Of a stretch of 64,000 nt of DNA, positions 49,302-58,071 are shown piece by piece. The stretch spans positions 6,262,001 through 6,326,000 of the forward strand of contig NZ_CP176395.1 of NCBI RefSeq assembly GCF_046244365.1, in the 5' to 3' direction. The notes under the pieces were generated by a model, which had not been told where the DNA came from, ran no database searches, and saw only the letters and a program-made list of their open reading frames with translations. The stretch comes from Paenibacillus_V sp046244365. Its GTDB lineage: Bacteria; Bacillota; Bacilli; Paenibacillales; NBRC-103111. Position 1 is the stretch's first letter; the number at the start of each line of letters is the position of its first letter. Position numbers and translations under genes: made by a program.

Positions 49302-50189
49302 TTATAGCAGCTTGCTTGGGTTCACGCCGTATCTGTCCTTGAACGCCGCGGCAAAATGGCTCGGATTCGAATAACCGATCGCGCAGGCGACTTCCCCTAC
49401 GTTCATTTCCCCCTGCTCCAGTAACATTTTGGCCTTCCGCATACGTTCCTCGCGCAGGTATCTGTAGAGGGTCGTTCCGAATACTTCCTTAAATCCCGCC
49501 TTCAGTTTATAATCGTTCAGTCCTACCATTCGAGCCATTTCCAGCAAGGACGGCGGCTTCTCCAGATGCTTCAGGAGCAGTTCCTTGGCACTTACGATTT
49601 TATCCTTGTCGTCCAGCCGCAGCACCGTTTGTTTGCGAGACGGTTCCAAGCCGCTTAACTGCCGATGGAGGTTTATGGCAAGCAGCTCCAGGACTTTACT
49701 TTCGATAAATATTTTTTTGACGGGTATGACGTAATCGCATTGAACGATTTGTTCGAGCAGCATTTGCTCCGCCGACTCCGGCTCGCCCTGATCCGCGCGC
49801 AGCTCCGCATGTCCGATCGAGCCTTCGAGAAGAAGCGGGCCGAGCTCCGGATGTTCGCCTGTATACTGGTTTACCAGCTGCGGATCCAACTTGATTTCTA
49901 TATAAACGGTCCGCTCGCTCTGATTATGTTCCGAATGGGGAACAGGAAGGTTCATCGCCGGGATTGAAGGCTCGTTATCCGTCATAAGAATGCTTCTTTT
50001 TCTTAATCTATAGCGAAGTACCTCCGTATCCTCCGAAAACGCCTCATCATGCCGGCTCTTCTCCCAATACGGAAAATCGGCTAGAACGATTTCCATCCCT
50101 GCCCGCACCTTTAACCGTTCCATGAATCCTTCGCCATGCCGGTCCTTGCTCGCATCCGTCCCGCTCATTCGTTCATAACCAACGCTCAT
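49302..50189 (-). CDS. AraC-family regulator, PchR/YbtA type
   Basis: 295 residues. The N-terminal half (residues 25-190) is an effector-binding domain not resolved to a subfamily. The C-terminal AraC domain has LLEMARMVGLNDYKLKAGFKEVFGTTLYRYLRE and VGEVACAIGYSNPSHFAAAFKDRYGVNP, the two helix-turn-helix units. The LNDYKLKAGFKEVFGTT form is characteristic of PchR/YbtA siderophore-responsive regulators. A Fur-like box 47 bases upstream indicates iron control. No siderophore genes are in the window; flavodoxin is the nearest possible target. Confidence 0.85.
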   Translation of the reverse strand: MSVGYERMSGTDASKDRHGEGFMERLKVRAGMEIVLADFPYWEKSRHDEAFSEDTEVLRYRLRKRSILMTDNEPSIPAMNLPVPHSEHNQSERTVYIEIKLDPQLVNQYTGEHPELGPLLLEGSIGHAELRADQGEPESAEQMLLEQIVQCDYVIPVKKIFIESKVLELLAINLHRQLSGLEPSRKQTVLRLDDKDKIVSAKELLLKHLEKPPSLLEMARMVGLNDYKLKAGFKEVFGTTLYRYLREERMRKAKMLLEQGEMNVGEVACAIGYSNPSHFAAAFKDRYGVNPSKLL

Positions 50190-50235
50190 TAACCGTTAGG
50201 GCTCCTTTGCGAAATACTGTTCCTTTCATTTTATT

Positions 50236-50254
50236 GAAAATGATTATCAATATC
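50236..50254. promoter_or_regulatory. Fur box upstream of the AraC regulator
   Basis: GAAAATGATTATCAATATC matches 16 of 19 positions of the Fur consensus. It lies in the divergent gap shared with the germination operon, so Fur binding might also affect that side. Confidence 0.6.
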
Positions 50255-50263
50255 AAGTTATTG

Positions 50264-50293
50264 TTCATATTTTTTATCGTTTCGGGGATACTA
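50264..50293 (+). promoter_or_regulatory. Weak sigma-G-like promoter of the germination operon
   Basis: TTCATA (50264-50269), 17 bases, GATACTA (50287-50293) resembles the forespore pattern TGAATA-N17/18-CATACTA with a G in place of the first C. It lies 60 bases before the small membrane protein. Confidence 0.35.
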
Positions 50294-50352
50294 CCGATCA
50301 GACAACCGCATTTCCATCATTGTCCATGCCGACCGGAAGGAGGAGCCGTCTC

Positions 50353-50556
50353 ATGCTTACGATGTTATTGTCCGGCGCTATTTTGCTCCTCAGCATTCCC
50401 GGCAAAAAGGATCGCGAACGCGACAGCCGTATCTTAGCCGTTTACCTTGTTTTGTCCGTCATTGGCTTCGGCATGTCAGCCGCCTACTGGCTTGGATATT
50501 TCCCGAAAATTGCAGGCAGTACGATGGAAGTACTGCGAAGTTTTCATCATTTTTAA
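50353..50556 (+). CDS. Small two-helix membrane protein, possible germinant-receptor D subunit
   Basis: 67 residues from ATG 50353 with AGGAGG seven bases upstream; an ATG at 50320 precedes the ribosome site. Two hydrophobic segments (LTMLLSGAILLLSIP and LAVYLVLSVIGFGMSAAYWL) are joined by a charged loop (GKKDRERDSR). The tail ends FPKIAGSTMEVLRSFHHF. It is 18 bases upstream of the GerA-type gene and clearly in the same operon. Germinant-receptor operons can include a small two-helix D subunit that tunes receptor activity, so this is a plausible member. Sequence similarity could not be checked. Confidence 0.65.
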   Translation: MLTMLLSGAILLLSIPGKKDRERDSRILAVYLVLSVIGFGMSAAYWLGYFPKIAGSTMEVLRSFHHF

Positions 50557-50574
50557 AAAAGGATGGCGAGCGGG

Positions 50575-52134
50575 ATGAATGTGCTGTCTTTCTTGAAACG
50601 GGGCTCCCGGAAAGAACATCCGGAGCAGCCGACCGCCGATCACACTGCAGAAAAGATGGTGCTCGCCCGGAGGGAGCTTTTCGAACGGCTGGAGGAAAAT
50701 ATAGGCTTTATCCAAGAAACGCTGCATCATCCGTTCGATCTTGTCGTCAGACAGCTCGACCTTCCTCTTGACGGCGGCGGCTCGATACCGGCTGCCGTTC
50801 TCTTTATGGACGGTTTGGCAGACCGGGCGATGGTTCACGAATTCATCATTCAACCCATACTCGGCGGTACGGTGTCCAGTGCCAGCCTGGATGAGCTTTC
50901 GAATCGCGTCCTGACAGCAAGCAATCTGAAGGTCGTGACGGAGTTTCCTACTCTTATCGCTTCCTTGCTCTATTCCAGCACCATCGTCCTGATTGAGGGA
51001 CAACCGGCAGCCCTGATTATCGCTACGGAGGGCTGGGAGCACCGCCAAGTAAGCGAGCCGCGTTTCGAGCCGGCGCTTCGCGGAGCCCAAGACGCCTTTA
51101 ATGAAGTGCTATGCGTCAATACGGCCCTGATGAGGCGAAGAATCAAGGATCCGAACCTGGTCATTCGTTCGCTGAAGATCGGATCGCGCAGCAAAACCGA
51201 TATCGCCGTCCTTTACTTGCAGGACATGGCCAACCCGAAGACCGTGGAAGAAGTGCTGCGAAGGCTGAAAAATATCGAAACCGACGCGATCCTCGATTCC
51301 GGGGAACTTGAGGATAATTTAAAGGACAGCCCGTATTCCCCCTTCCCGACGCTTGCCTTCACCGAAAGGGTGGATCGATCGGCTGCCGCCGCTTACGAAG
51401 GGCGGATCGTCATCTTGGTAGACGGGACGCCATTCGCGATTATTGCGCCGGTGTCACTCATTTACCTGATGTTCACTCCGGAGGATTACTATACGAACTA
51501 TTTCTCGGCGACGTTTATCCGCTGGATTCGGGTATTGGCCCTCCATATGGCTCTTCTACTCCCGTCGATTTATATCGCCGTAACCACGTTTCACCAGGAA
51601 ATGGTTCCGACCGAGATGATGATCGCCATTGCCGCCAACCGTACGAATATTCCGTACCCTTCGCTGATCGAAGCGCTCCTTATGGAAATCAGTCTGGAGC
51701 TTTTGCGTGAAGCGAGTCTCCGGCTGCCTACCACGATGGGGCAGACGATCGGCATCGTCGGCGCGCTCGTTATCGGGCAAGCGGCCGTTCAAGCAAATTT
51801 GGTCGGGCCTGTCCTAACGATTATCGTATCGTTTACGGCGATCGGTTCCTTCGCCATTCCGAGCTACAATACGTCGGTAACGATTCGGCTGCTGCGTTTT
51901 CCGATCATGTTCTTGGCTGCTACGCTCGGCATTTTCGGCATCGTGTTCGGCGCATCGGTCATTCTTATTCATCTGCTTAAGCTAAAATCGTTCGGCGTTC
52001 ATTATTTAGCGCCGTTCTTGCCGAATAATCTGAACGAGATCGACGACTCGCTTCTATTCCGCCGTCCTTCGTTCAGCCTGAAGCATCAGTTGAAATATTT
52101 ACGCTCGAAGCGGAAGCCGCGCCAGAACGCGTAG
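50575..52134 (+). CDS. Spore germination receptor A subunit (GerA/GerKA family)
   Basis: 519 residues from ATG 50575; an ATG at 50563 lies inside the ribosome-site region. A soluble N-terminal domain to about 280 is followed by five or six membrane segments (for example FIRWIRVLALHMALLLPSIY, VIGQAAVQANLVGPVLTIIV). PYPSLIEALLMEISLELLREA is the highly conserved GerA family segment and RLPTTMGQTIGIVGALVIGQ follows it. In spores it sits in the inner membrane as part of a nutrient receptor and ion channel. It is the first large gene of an A-B-C operon. Confidence 0.93.
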   Translation: MNVLSFLKRGSRKEHPEQPTADHTAEKMVLARRELFERLEENIGFIQETLHHPFDLVVRQLDLPLDGGGSIPAAVLFMDGLADRAMVHEFIIQPILGGTVSSASLDELSNRVLTASNLKVVTEFPTLIASLLYSSTIVLIEGQPAALIIATEGWEHRQVSEPRFEPALRGAQDAFNEVLCVNTALMRRRIKDPNLVIRSLKIGSRSKTDIAVLYLQDMANPKTVEEVLRRLKNIETDAILDSGELEDNLKDSPYSPFPTLAFTERVDRSAAAAYEGRIVILVDGTPFAIIAPVSLIYLMFTPEDYYTNYFSATFIRWIRVLALHMALLLPSIYIAVTTFHQEMVPTEMMIAIAANRTNIPYPSLIEALLMEISLELLREASLRLPTTMGQTIGIVGALVIGQAAVQANLVGPVLTIIVSFTAIGSFAIPSYNTSVTIRLLRFPIMFLAATLGIFGIVFGASVILIHLLKLKSFGVHYLAPFLPNNLNEIDDSLLFRRPSFSLKHQLKYLRSKRKPRQNA

Positions 52135-52163
52135 CTTCTTCCGTCCGAAGGGAGAGTCCGATT

Positions 52164-53255
52164 ATGCCATCCGAACAAATCAGCCAGAAGCAGCTGATGT
52201 TCATCCTCGTTTTCGTCCTATACGGGACGGTGTTCATTACCATGCCGCGGGAATTGTCCGTATCGGCCCAGCACAGCGGATGGATCGGCATCGTAATGGC
52301 GCTGCTGATCTGCCTGCTGTTCAGCTGGATGGTTGCCAAACTAGCCTCCCATATGGGCAATCAGGACTTCGTTTCCTACTGCCGCAAGCTGCTAGGGCCT
52401 TGGATCGGCAGCGTATTTACGTTTGTCTTTCTGTTGGTGCCCACCATTCTGTTCACCGCCTTCACGGGGCGCATCCTAATCGAGATGTTCGTCACGCTCA
52501 TTTTACCGGAGACGCCGATCGGCCTTCTTCTCGCCATGGAGCTGCTGCTGCGTTTGCAGTTGGTGCACGGCGGACTCAACATTGTCGGCAGGTGGGGACA
52601 ATTCGTCATGCCCGGGGTCGCCGTCATCTTGATCGCGCTATACGGACTCGCTGCGGTCAACGTCTCGGCCGACAGAATTTTACCGCTCTCGAACGGGACG
52701 ATTCCAGGAATTATGGAAGCCACTTTCGCCATATGCGGCGCTTTTACGCAAGGGATGGTCGTCCTGTTCATTTGGAACGAGGTGAAGGAACCGGAACGAA
52801 TCCGACGGTCGCTCATGTGGACGGTCGCGCTGGTTGCCGTTTTCTATCTGTTTACCTACTTTATTACGATAGGCAATTATGGCATTGCTTCCACCCAAAG
52901 ACTCGCTTTCCCCGTCATTGAGATGATCAAGGATCTTAGTTTTTTTGATTTCATCGAGCATTTGGAAGCGATTTTTCTTGCCGTTTGGATTTTCATGAAC
53001 GTGACCAAGGGGGGCTTCTCCTTGTATGTGAGCTCGATCATTGTTCAGCAATGGTGCGGTTTGCAAAATTACCGCAAGGTCCTGGTCCCGTTATGCGTGA
53101 TCATTTACTTCATTTCGCTGCTCCCGCAAAACATGCTGCAAGCGATACTGGAGTACGAAGAAGTAAAAGGCCGCTTGTTCGTCTGGTATGCATTCGGCGT
53201 CGTCGGCTTTCTCCTTCTGCTGTCGACCGCCCGGAGAAAGCTGGGGCAGCTATGA
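52164..53255 (+). CDS. Spore germination receptor B subunit (GerB/GerKB family)
   Basis: 363 residues from ATG 52164 behind AGGGAGAG. Ten hydrophobic segments show the amino acid permease-like (APC) fold of endospore germination permeases. ISQKQLMFILVFVLYGTVFI at the N-terminus is family-typical. GGLNIVGRWGQFVMPGV and FPVIEMIKDLSFFDFIEHLEAIFLAVWIF are conserved. It probably holds the germinant-binding pocket. It begins 29 bases after the A subunit and its stop overlaps the start of the C subunit. Confidence 0.93.
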   Translation: MPSEQISQKQLMFILVFVLYGTVFITMPRELSVSAQHSGWIGIVMALLICLLFSWMVAKLASHMGNQDFVSYCRKLLGPWIGSVFTFVFLLVPTILFTAFTGRILIEMFVTLILPETPIGLLLAMELLLRLQLVHGGLNIVGRWGQFVMPGVAVILIALYGLAAVNVSADRILPLSNGTIPGIMEATFAICGAFTQGMVVLFIWNEVKEPERIRRSLMWTVALVAVFYLFTYFITIGNYGIASTQRLAFPVIEMIKDLSFFDFIEHLEAIFLAVWIFMNVTKGGFSLYVSSIIVQQWCGLQNYRKVLVPLCVIIYFISLLPQNMLQAILEYEEVKGRLFVWYAFGVVGFLLLLSTARRKLGQL

Positions 53256-54529
53256 GCAGCGGGGCGTCGTTTCGGCGGATGCTGAAGCGAACCGCAGCCA
53301 TCCTGCCGACCGTCTGTCTCGTTCTCCTGCTGGCCGGGTGCTGGGGGCGAAACGAAGCGCAAAGCCTCGATTATGTGCTTGCCGTCGGCATCGACCTCAA
53401 CGAGGATAACGATATCGTGCTGACGATTCAGACGCCGGTGCTTGACTCGCTCAAACAAACGGGAGGCTCGCAGGGCAAAGAAACGACGAAGACGGTCAGC
53501 ATCAAAGGCCATTCCACCTATGAAGCGGTTCGCGCCTATACGAATACGGTGGGAAAGAAGCTTTTCTGGTCGCATATGCAAGTCATCGTATTCAGCGAAC
53601 AAGCGGTGAAATTCGGCGTGGAGCCGTATTTGGGCTACTTCGCCTCGGATCCCCGCTTGCGGGGAACGAGCTATATTGCGGTAGTGAAGGGCAGGGCAGC
53701 CGATGCCATACGCCTAAAGCCTCAATTTACGCTCATTTCTTCCTTGCACTTGCACGATGTGCTGGAAATGGGCACCTTCTCCGGCAAATACCCGCTCGTG
53801 CGGTTTTCCGAATTCAACCGGATGCTGGCCGACCCGCAGGGAGCGCAGCCTTACTTGCCCTTGGTCAAGCTGTTTCCCCCAGGCGAAAGCAACAAACAGC
53901 TTAAAACCGTACCTAACGACGAGCTGGGGACGTACCGTTCCCCCTCCTTTCATGCGGGCGGCACCGTCGTATTCAAGGCCACGAAATTTGTCGGTCTTTT
54001 GAACGAATCGGAATCGCGCGGCCTGCTATGGGCCAAGAAGGATAAATTGAAAAGCACCGTCGTCGTCGTCCCATGCAAGGACAACGGCGGCGATCATACA
54101 TGCACGATTTCTCTAAATATGATCGCTCCCAGCAAAGTCAACTTTCACGCGAGGTACGAGGACGGCAAAGCGAAGCTGCTGCTGCACGTTCGGGCGAATT
54201 TCGACGTCGGGGACAAGTCAAGCAAGCATAATACGACGACGGAGGCGTATTCCCGCTACTTGGAAAATGCGTTTGCCGAGGTGGTCAAAAAGGAGATTCG
54301 CTCCGCCTTCGAGAAAGCCGTACGCAGCTATCATTCCGACGTATTCGGCTTCGGCAACGATCTGGAGGACCGGCATCCCGCCACCTGGGAGAAGGTGAAG
54401 AACGACTGGGAGGACCGCATCCTTCCGAATGCGGAGCTAGTCGTAACGGTTGACGCCAAGCTGAAGCAAACCTCGCGTAATTTGTACTCCCCTTGGGTGC
54501 AGCCTAAGAAAGGAAGCGGAGATCAGTAA
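53252..54529 (+). CDS. Spore germination receptor C subunit (Ger(x)C lipoprotein)
   Basis: 425 residues from ATG 53252, overlapping the B stop by four bases (ATGA); the longer frame to 52985 lies inside the B gene. The signal peptide ends LLLAGC, a lipobox, then WGRNEAQSLDYVLAVGIDLN, the hallmark of the GerC family. Three mixed alpha/beta domains follow (HMQVIVFSEQAV, LRGTSYIAVVKG, FFAEVVKKEIRSAFEKAV-type end). The C-terminus is Lys/Gln rich. It anchors the receptor complex on the outer face of the spore inner membrane. An intact A-B-C set suggests a functional receptor. Confidence 0.93.
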   Translation: MSSGASFRRMLKRTAAILPTVCLVLLLAGCWGRNEAQSLDYVLAVGIDLNEDNDIVLTIQTPVLDSLKQTGGSQGKETTKTVSIKGHSTYEAVRAYTNTVGKKLFWSHMQVIVFSEQAVKFGVEPYLGYFASDPRLRGTSYIAVVKGRAADAIRLKPQFTLISSLHLHDVLEMGTFSGKYPLVRFSEFNRMLADPQGAQPYLPLVKLFPPGESNKQLKTVPNDELGTYRSPSFHAGGTVVFKATKFVGLLNESESRGLLWAKKDKLKSTVVVVPCKDNGGDHTCTISLNMIAPSKVNFHARYEDGKAKLLLHVRANFDVGDKSSKHNTTTEAYSRYLENAFAEVVKKEIRSAFEKAVRSYHSDVFGFGNDLEDRHPATWEKVKNDWEDRILPNAELVVTVDAKLKQTSRNLYSPWVQPKKGSGDQ

Positions 54530-54536
54530 GACGAAG

Positions 54537-54569
54537 AAGGAGCCTGTCCGGCGCGGCCGGAGGCTCCTT
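54537..54569. terminator. Terminator after the germination operon
   Basis: aaggagcct (54537-54545) pairs with aggctcctt (54561-54569), continued by tccgg/ccgga. It is followed by tccttt on the plus strand and can serve the converging chemoreceptor gene. Confidence 0.75.
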
Positions 54570-54581
54570 TCCTTTGGAGAA

Positions 54582-55700
54582 TTATTGTTCGACCGTCTTT
54601 TTGAGCTGTTCCAGGTCGGACGTGACGTTCTCGATCATTTGTACGAATGAGGACAATTCTTGCGAGCTGGCCGCTTGCTGCTGCGCGTAGACCGTCGTTT
54701 GCTCCGATTCCTTGCGCAGGTTGTGGAGTAGGCTCGAAATCGTCGTAATCTTGGCATTGATCTTATCCAGAGCGGACTTCGAATGCGTCGCCAATTTGCG
54801 GACTTCATTAGCCACCACCTCGAAGCCCAATCCGTGCTCTCCCGCTCGAGCCGCTTCGATCGCCGCATTCAAGCCGAGCAGATGCGTCTGATCGGAAATT
54901 TCCTTCATCAGCGTTCCCATATCTTGAATATCGGCCAGCTCTCCGTTCAGCTTCTGCACCATCTGGTGAGAGCGTTCCTGGATTTCCGCGGTGTGGATGG
55001 CCGTCTCCGCTACCGATTGGCTGCTGCTGTTCAATTCGAGCATCATGGCCGCCAGCTCTTGTACGGCTTGGCTGATCCCGGTCAGCATGCTTCCCTGCCG
55101 CTCGGCCAGCCTCTCGATGCTCGCTTTCTCGTCTTGCTCGTACGCTTCCAAGACAAGCTGGGAATCGAAATTGATCAGCTTGGTCAGCACATGAATAATC
55201 GGCAGCCATTCATCCGGCGTAACCCGCTTGAAATGCTGCGTGGCAATATCCAAATACAGCATATAAGTGCCCAAATACCAGTCGGTCGTAAGCCCGATTC
55301 GGGAATGCACATGGCCCACATACAGTCTCTTCCGAATAAATTCTTCGTCGATGACGCCTTCCGCCAGCGATTCGAAATACCAGCGCTGCGTATCCTTAAG
55401 CCGTTCCAGCGTGCTGTGCTTCTGAATAATTGCCGTCAAATGCGGCTGTTGCGTGATACGCAAATAAAGCTCATCCACTACGCTATCGGTAATTTGCTTG
55501 AAATACGCCAGCTTGCTTTTCATATACTGCAAATCCGATTCCGTTATCCCCGTGTAAGCCAACTGATTCCTTCTTTTCTCTTCTAAAACAATCACATAAG
55601 AGCCCCCCTGCTGTCTGGATTCCAAAACTCCTCCTATTATCGCAGTACTGGCAGAGGTTGGCAAGCCAGTGCTTTCCAATCGAAATACCTTCGTTTCCAT
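54582..55700 (-). CDS. Globin-coupled soluble chemoreceptor (HemAT-like)
   Basis: 372 residues from ATG 55700 (GAGG five bases upstream); a GTG at 55739 would add 13 residues. Residues 45-200 are a globin-coupled sensor domain. DLQYMKSKLAYFKQITDSVV and HSTLERLKDTQRW match the HemAT globin, and GHVHSRIGL puts the proximal haem histidine at about 132. The rest is a cytoplasmic methyl-accepting signalling domain whose tip is LMKEISDQTHLLGLNAAIEA with EVRKLATHS. No membrane segment is present. It probably senses oxygen for aerotaxis. The C-terminal arm is shorter than in Bacillus HemAT (432 residues). Confidence 0.88.
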   Translation of the reverse strand: METKVFRLESTGLPTSASTAIIGGVLESRQQGGSYVIVLEEKRRNQLAYTGITESDLQYMKSKLAYFKQITDSVVDELYLRITQQPHLTAIIQKHSTLERLKDTQRWYFESLAEGVIDEEFIRKRLYVGHVHSRIGLTTDWYLGTYMLYLDIATQHFKRVTPDEWLPIIHVLTKLINFDSQLVLEAYEQDEKASIERLAERQGSMLTGISQAVQELAAMMLELNSSSQSVAETAIHTAEIQERSHQMVQKLNGELADIQDMGTLMKEISDQTHLLGLNAAIEAARAGEHGLGFEVVANEVRKLATHSKSALDKINAKITTISSLLHNLRKESEQTTVYAQQQAASSQELSSFVQMIENVTSDLEQLKKTVEQ

Positions 55701-55770
55701 TTGGTCCTCGAGTATCGCCGTTTCATCAGCCGCATCCACTTACAGGTTTCTGTAATTTTCGGAACAACGC

Positions 55771-55840
55771 AAAAAAAGCCTTGCCCCCAAGCTTCGTAAC
55801 GATATAACTCGTTCGAGCTTGAGGAGCAAGGCTCTTTTAT
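55771..55840 (-). terminator. Terminator of the formyltransferase/GNAT/nucleotidyltransferase operon
   Basis: A long stem pairs agccttgc and aagcttcg with cgagctt and gcaaggct around a loop of about 17 bases. In the minus-strand reading it is followed by TTTTTTT. It lies 25-90 bases after the stop at 55865. Confidence 0.75.
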
Positions 55841-55864
55841 TTGAAACCAGGGCGGTCGGAACGA

Positions 55865-56911
55865 TTAAGTCCTCTGTCTCCCTAGGTATTTCCCGATTCG
55901 TCCGGTAAGCCGTGAGCTCGGATCGGCAAATAACATTCGTATGGCTTGAATTCGAAATCTCCAGCGATCATAGACCCAGACGTATACAACGGTCACGAAC
56001 AGCAGAAAACGGATATTCTCGCTCCAGCTCTTCGTGCTTCGGATCATGGAATAGTCCCACAGGCTGCTTACCCGATCCACCCGTAACGGTTTAACTTGCT
56101 GCAGGTGTGGAAACAGCCTATAGGCGACCGATAAGGCAAAGTGCACCCTCCGGTAAACCATGTCTCTTTTTGCCTGTTCGAAAAGCTTTTCAAAATCGAT
56201 CTGATCTGAAAAGCGTTCCAGCATCTGTACGATGTCCAGCACATACTTGAGCGAATCCATCCGGTGGTTGGCGCCGTGCAAGCAGATTGCATAGAATGTA
56301 TGCGGGATTGATAATTCTTGGACAAAAGCACCACCGTTGATTGGGGTTGTCTCTTCCCAAAAATGATCCATTTGCAAACGTGACGATTGTTCTTTTACCA
56401 AGCTCCAATGAAGCTCTATACGTATGCTCTGATTGGAAGACTCGATTGGCTTGCTGAGCGAGAAATGGAAATGACCCTCATCATCATCCCCTTCTTCTTG
56501 ATAGCCGATCGATTGGAGAGAGACAATGGCTTTTTGAATGTCCGACGGGCGAATCAGAAGGTCGATATCGGACGTAGCACGGGCACCTATATGTCCAAAA
56601 CAACGTTCCGCGAAACGAGTTCCTTTTAATGGAACGGCTTCAATTCGTCTCTCTTCGAAAAGTGTCCGAATGATCTCCTCTTCTGATCGTATAAATAGAT
56701 TTTGAAATAATGCTCTTTCATGCTCGGCTTGGAGCCCTTTTCTGAAGAAATCCGGGACTTGATGAAGGGTTCCGGATTCTTTAAGCCGTTGATACAATTG
56801 AGGAGAAATAGAAGAATGCTCCAAATCAGCCAACATCAAGCGATAAATATGATCTTCATGAGTGACGCGAGATTGTCCTGAATATAAAGATTGAAGCAAT
56901 TCGAGATGCAT
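55865..56911 (-). CDS. Nucleotidyltransferase-fold protein (NTP_transf_5 type)
   Basis: 348 residues from ATG 56911 with GGAGG seven bases upstream; an ATG at 56944 precedes the ribosome site. The N-terminal helical part holds YQRLKESGTLHQVPDFFRKG. AVPLKGTRFAERCFGHIGARATSDIDLLIRP carries the G-S/T and D-x-D acids of the polymerase-beta-like fold. ELHWSLVKE and AICLHGANHRMDSLKYVLDIVQML follow, as in uncharacterised nucleotidyltransferase-family proteins of polysaccharide and peptide clusters. The role is unknown. It is the last gene of a three-gene operon with FemAB-like and formyltransferase genes. Confidence 0.8.
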   Translation of the reverse strand: MHLELLQSLYSGQSRVTHEDHIYRLMLADLEHSSISPQLYQRLKESGTLHQVPDFFRKGLQAEHERALFQNLFIRSEEEIIRTLFEERRIEAVPLKGTRFAERCFGHIGARATSDIDLLIRPSDIQKAIVSLQSIGYQEEGDDDEGHFHFSLSKPIESSNQSIRIELHWSLVKEQSSRLQMDHFWEETTPINGGAFVQELSIPHTFYAICLHGANHRMDSLKYVLDIVQMLERFSDQIDFEKLFEQAKRDMVYRRVHFALSVAYRLFPHLQQVKPLRVDRVSSLWDYSMIRSTKSWSENIRFLLFVTVVYVWVYDRWRFRIQAIRMLFADPSSRLTGRIGKYLGRQRT

Positions 56912-56967
56912 GGTTATCCTCCGTTCACGTAGACGCAAATGCAAACAGTTGCTTCCTCCTCCGACTC

Positions 56968-58047
56968 CTATGCCTGAAGCTGCGGATGACGATAAAACGG
57001 GAAGTAGTCCTCGCCAATATTTTCATCCATCTGCAGCAGCAGCTGTTCGTAAAAATCCGGGCAGTGGATTCTTTTCCCGATATAGAAATCGGCGGTCTCT
57101 TTTTCGTTAAAGGTGCGCTTAAAGCGGTATAAGCTATCATTTCCGGTATAACCGCCTCCAAGATGCAAATACTCGTAACCTTTGGACTTTGCCCACAGCG
57201 CGGCATGGTGAATCATAAGATTTACTGGCGCTAACGGTAAATACTCTCTATTGGAACCCATAAGATGATAGTGAGCCATATTTCCGTATAGAAGGAAAAG
57301 TCCCGATGCGACGACCTTTTCATCCAATTTCACTTCGATCAATTCGATATTTGTCTGAAGCAGTCGTGAGGTATCTTGAAAAAAAGATTCGCTGAAGTAG
57401 TAGTAGCTATTCGCATTCTTCTTTTCCATCGTGGAATAATAAAGCCTCATTAAATCATCCATATTTTGAATATCCGTATGGCATACCTGTAAGCCTTCTT
57501 TAATAGCTTTTCTTATACGATTCCGGTTTTCCGCCGAATAGTCCGCGAGTATTTGAGCCTCGCTTTTACGCAAGTCTATGTATATCGTATTTCTTACAAA
57601 AGAAGGAAGCGCCACTTCATAGTCACAATAATTTTTTAGAAGGGGATGAAATCTTATGAATTCCGTAATGATATTTTTCTCTTTGCAATATCTCTGGAAA
57701 TGTTCCGAGAAAGCTTCGAACATGGCTCTCTTGCGGACAGGATCCATCGTATTGGATAATGGCCCGCCGTAACCATATGGGGTAACGATATCAAATACTT
57801 CATATGACAAATTCATGGAACGGATAAAGGGAAGCTCGTTCATCGATCGCAATAAATAAGGATAGCAAACGAACTGGTCATCCTCACGATATACGAACAT
57901 TTGCGCCAATCCTTCGCCATTATTCTCATGAATTTCGCAATATTCGGGTGTTAAGTAAATATCCGCATAGGGAAGTCGGTTTAAATAGTCGTTCCACATC
58001 TCTTTCTGATTAGAACCGACGATTATATGTTCTTGCTTCACGCTCAC
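56968..58047 (-). CDS. FemAB/GNAT-like acyltransferase
   Basis: 359 residues from GTG 58047, eight bases after AGGAGG. The C-terminal half, from about 150, has the BioF2-like/FemAB acyltransferase layout: RIRKAIKEGLQV, YSTMEKKNANSYYYFSESFF, LDEKVVASGLFLLYGNMAHYHLMG and the LAPVNLMIHHAALWAKSKGYEYLHLGGGYTGND region. The last part resembles lipid II:glycine glycyltransferase and similar peptidyl/acyl transferases that use aminoacyl-tRNA or acyl-CoA. In glycan loci such enzymes often N-acylate an amino-sugar. With formyl- and aminotransferases nearby that fits, but the donor is unknown. Confidence 0.8.
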   Translation of the reverse strand: MSVKQEHIIVGSNQKEMWNDYLNRLPYADIYLTPEYCEIHENNGEGLAQMFVYREDDQFVCYPYLLRSMNELPFIRSMNLSYEVFDIVTPYGYGGPLSNTMDPVRKRAMFEAFSEHFQRYCKEKNIITEFIRFHPLLKNYCDYEVALPSFVRNTIYIDLRKSEAQILADYSAENRNRIRKAIKEGLQVCHTDIQNMDDLMRLYYSTMEKKNANSYYYFSESFFQDTSRLLQTNIELIEVKLDEKVVASGLFLLYGNMAHYHLMGSNREYLPLAPVNLMIHHAALWAKSKGYEYLHLGGGYTGNDSLYRFKRTFNEKETADFYIGKRIHCPDFYEQLLLQMDENIGEDYFPFYRHPQLQA

Positions 58048-58071
58048 ACCGTTAACCTCCTAAATGTACAG

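Noticed and set aside
52985..53251. N-terminal extension of the GerC-type protein
   Set aside because: It overlaps the B subunit gene in another frame, and the lipoprotein signal peptide only makes sense from the ATG at 53252.
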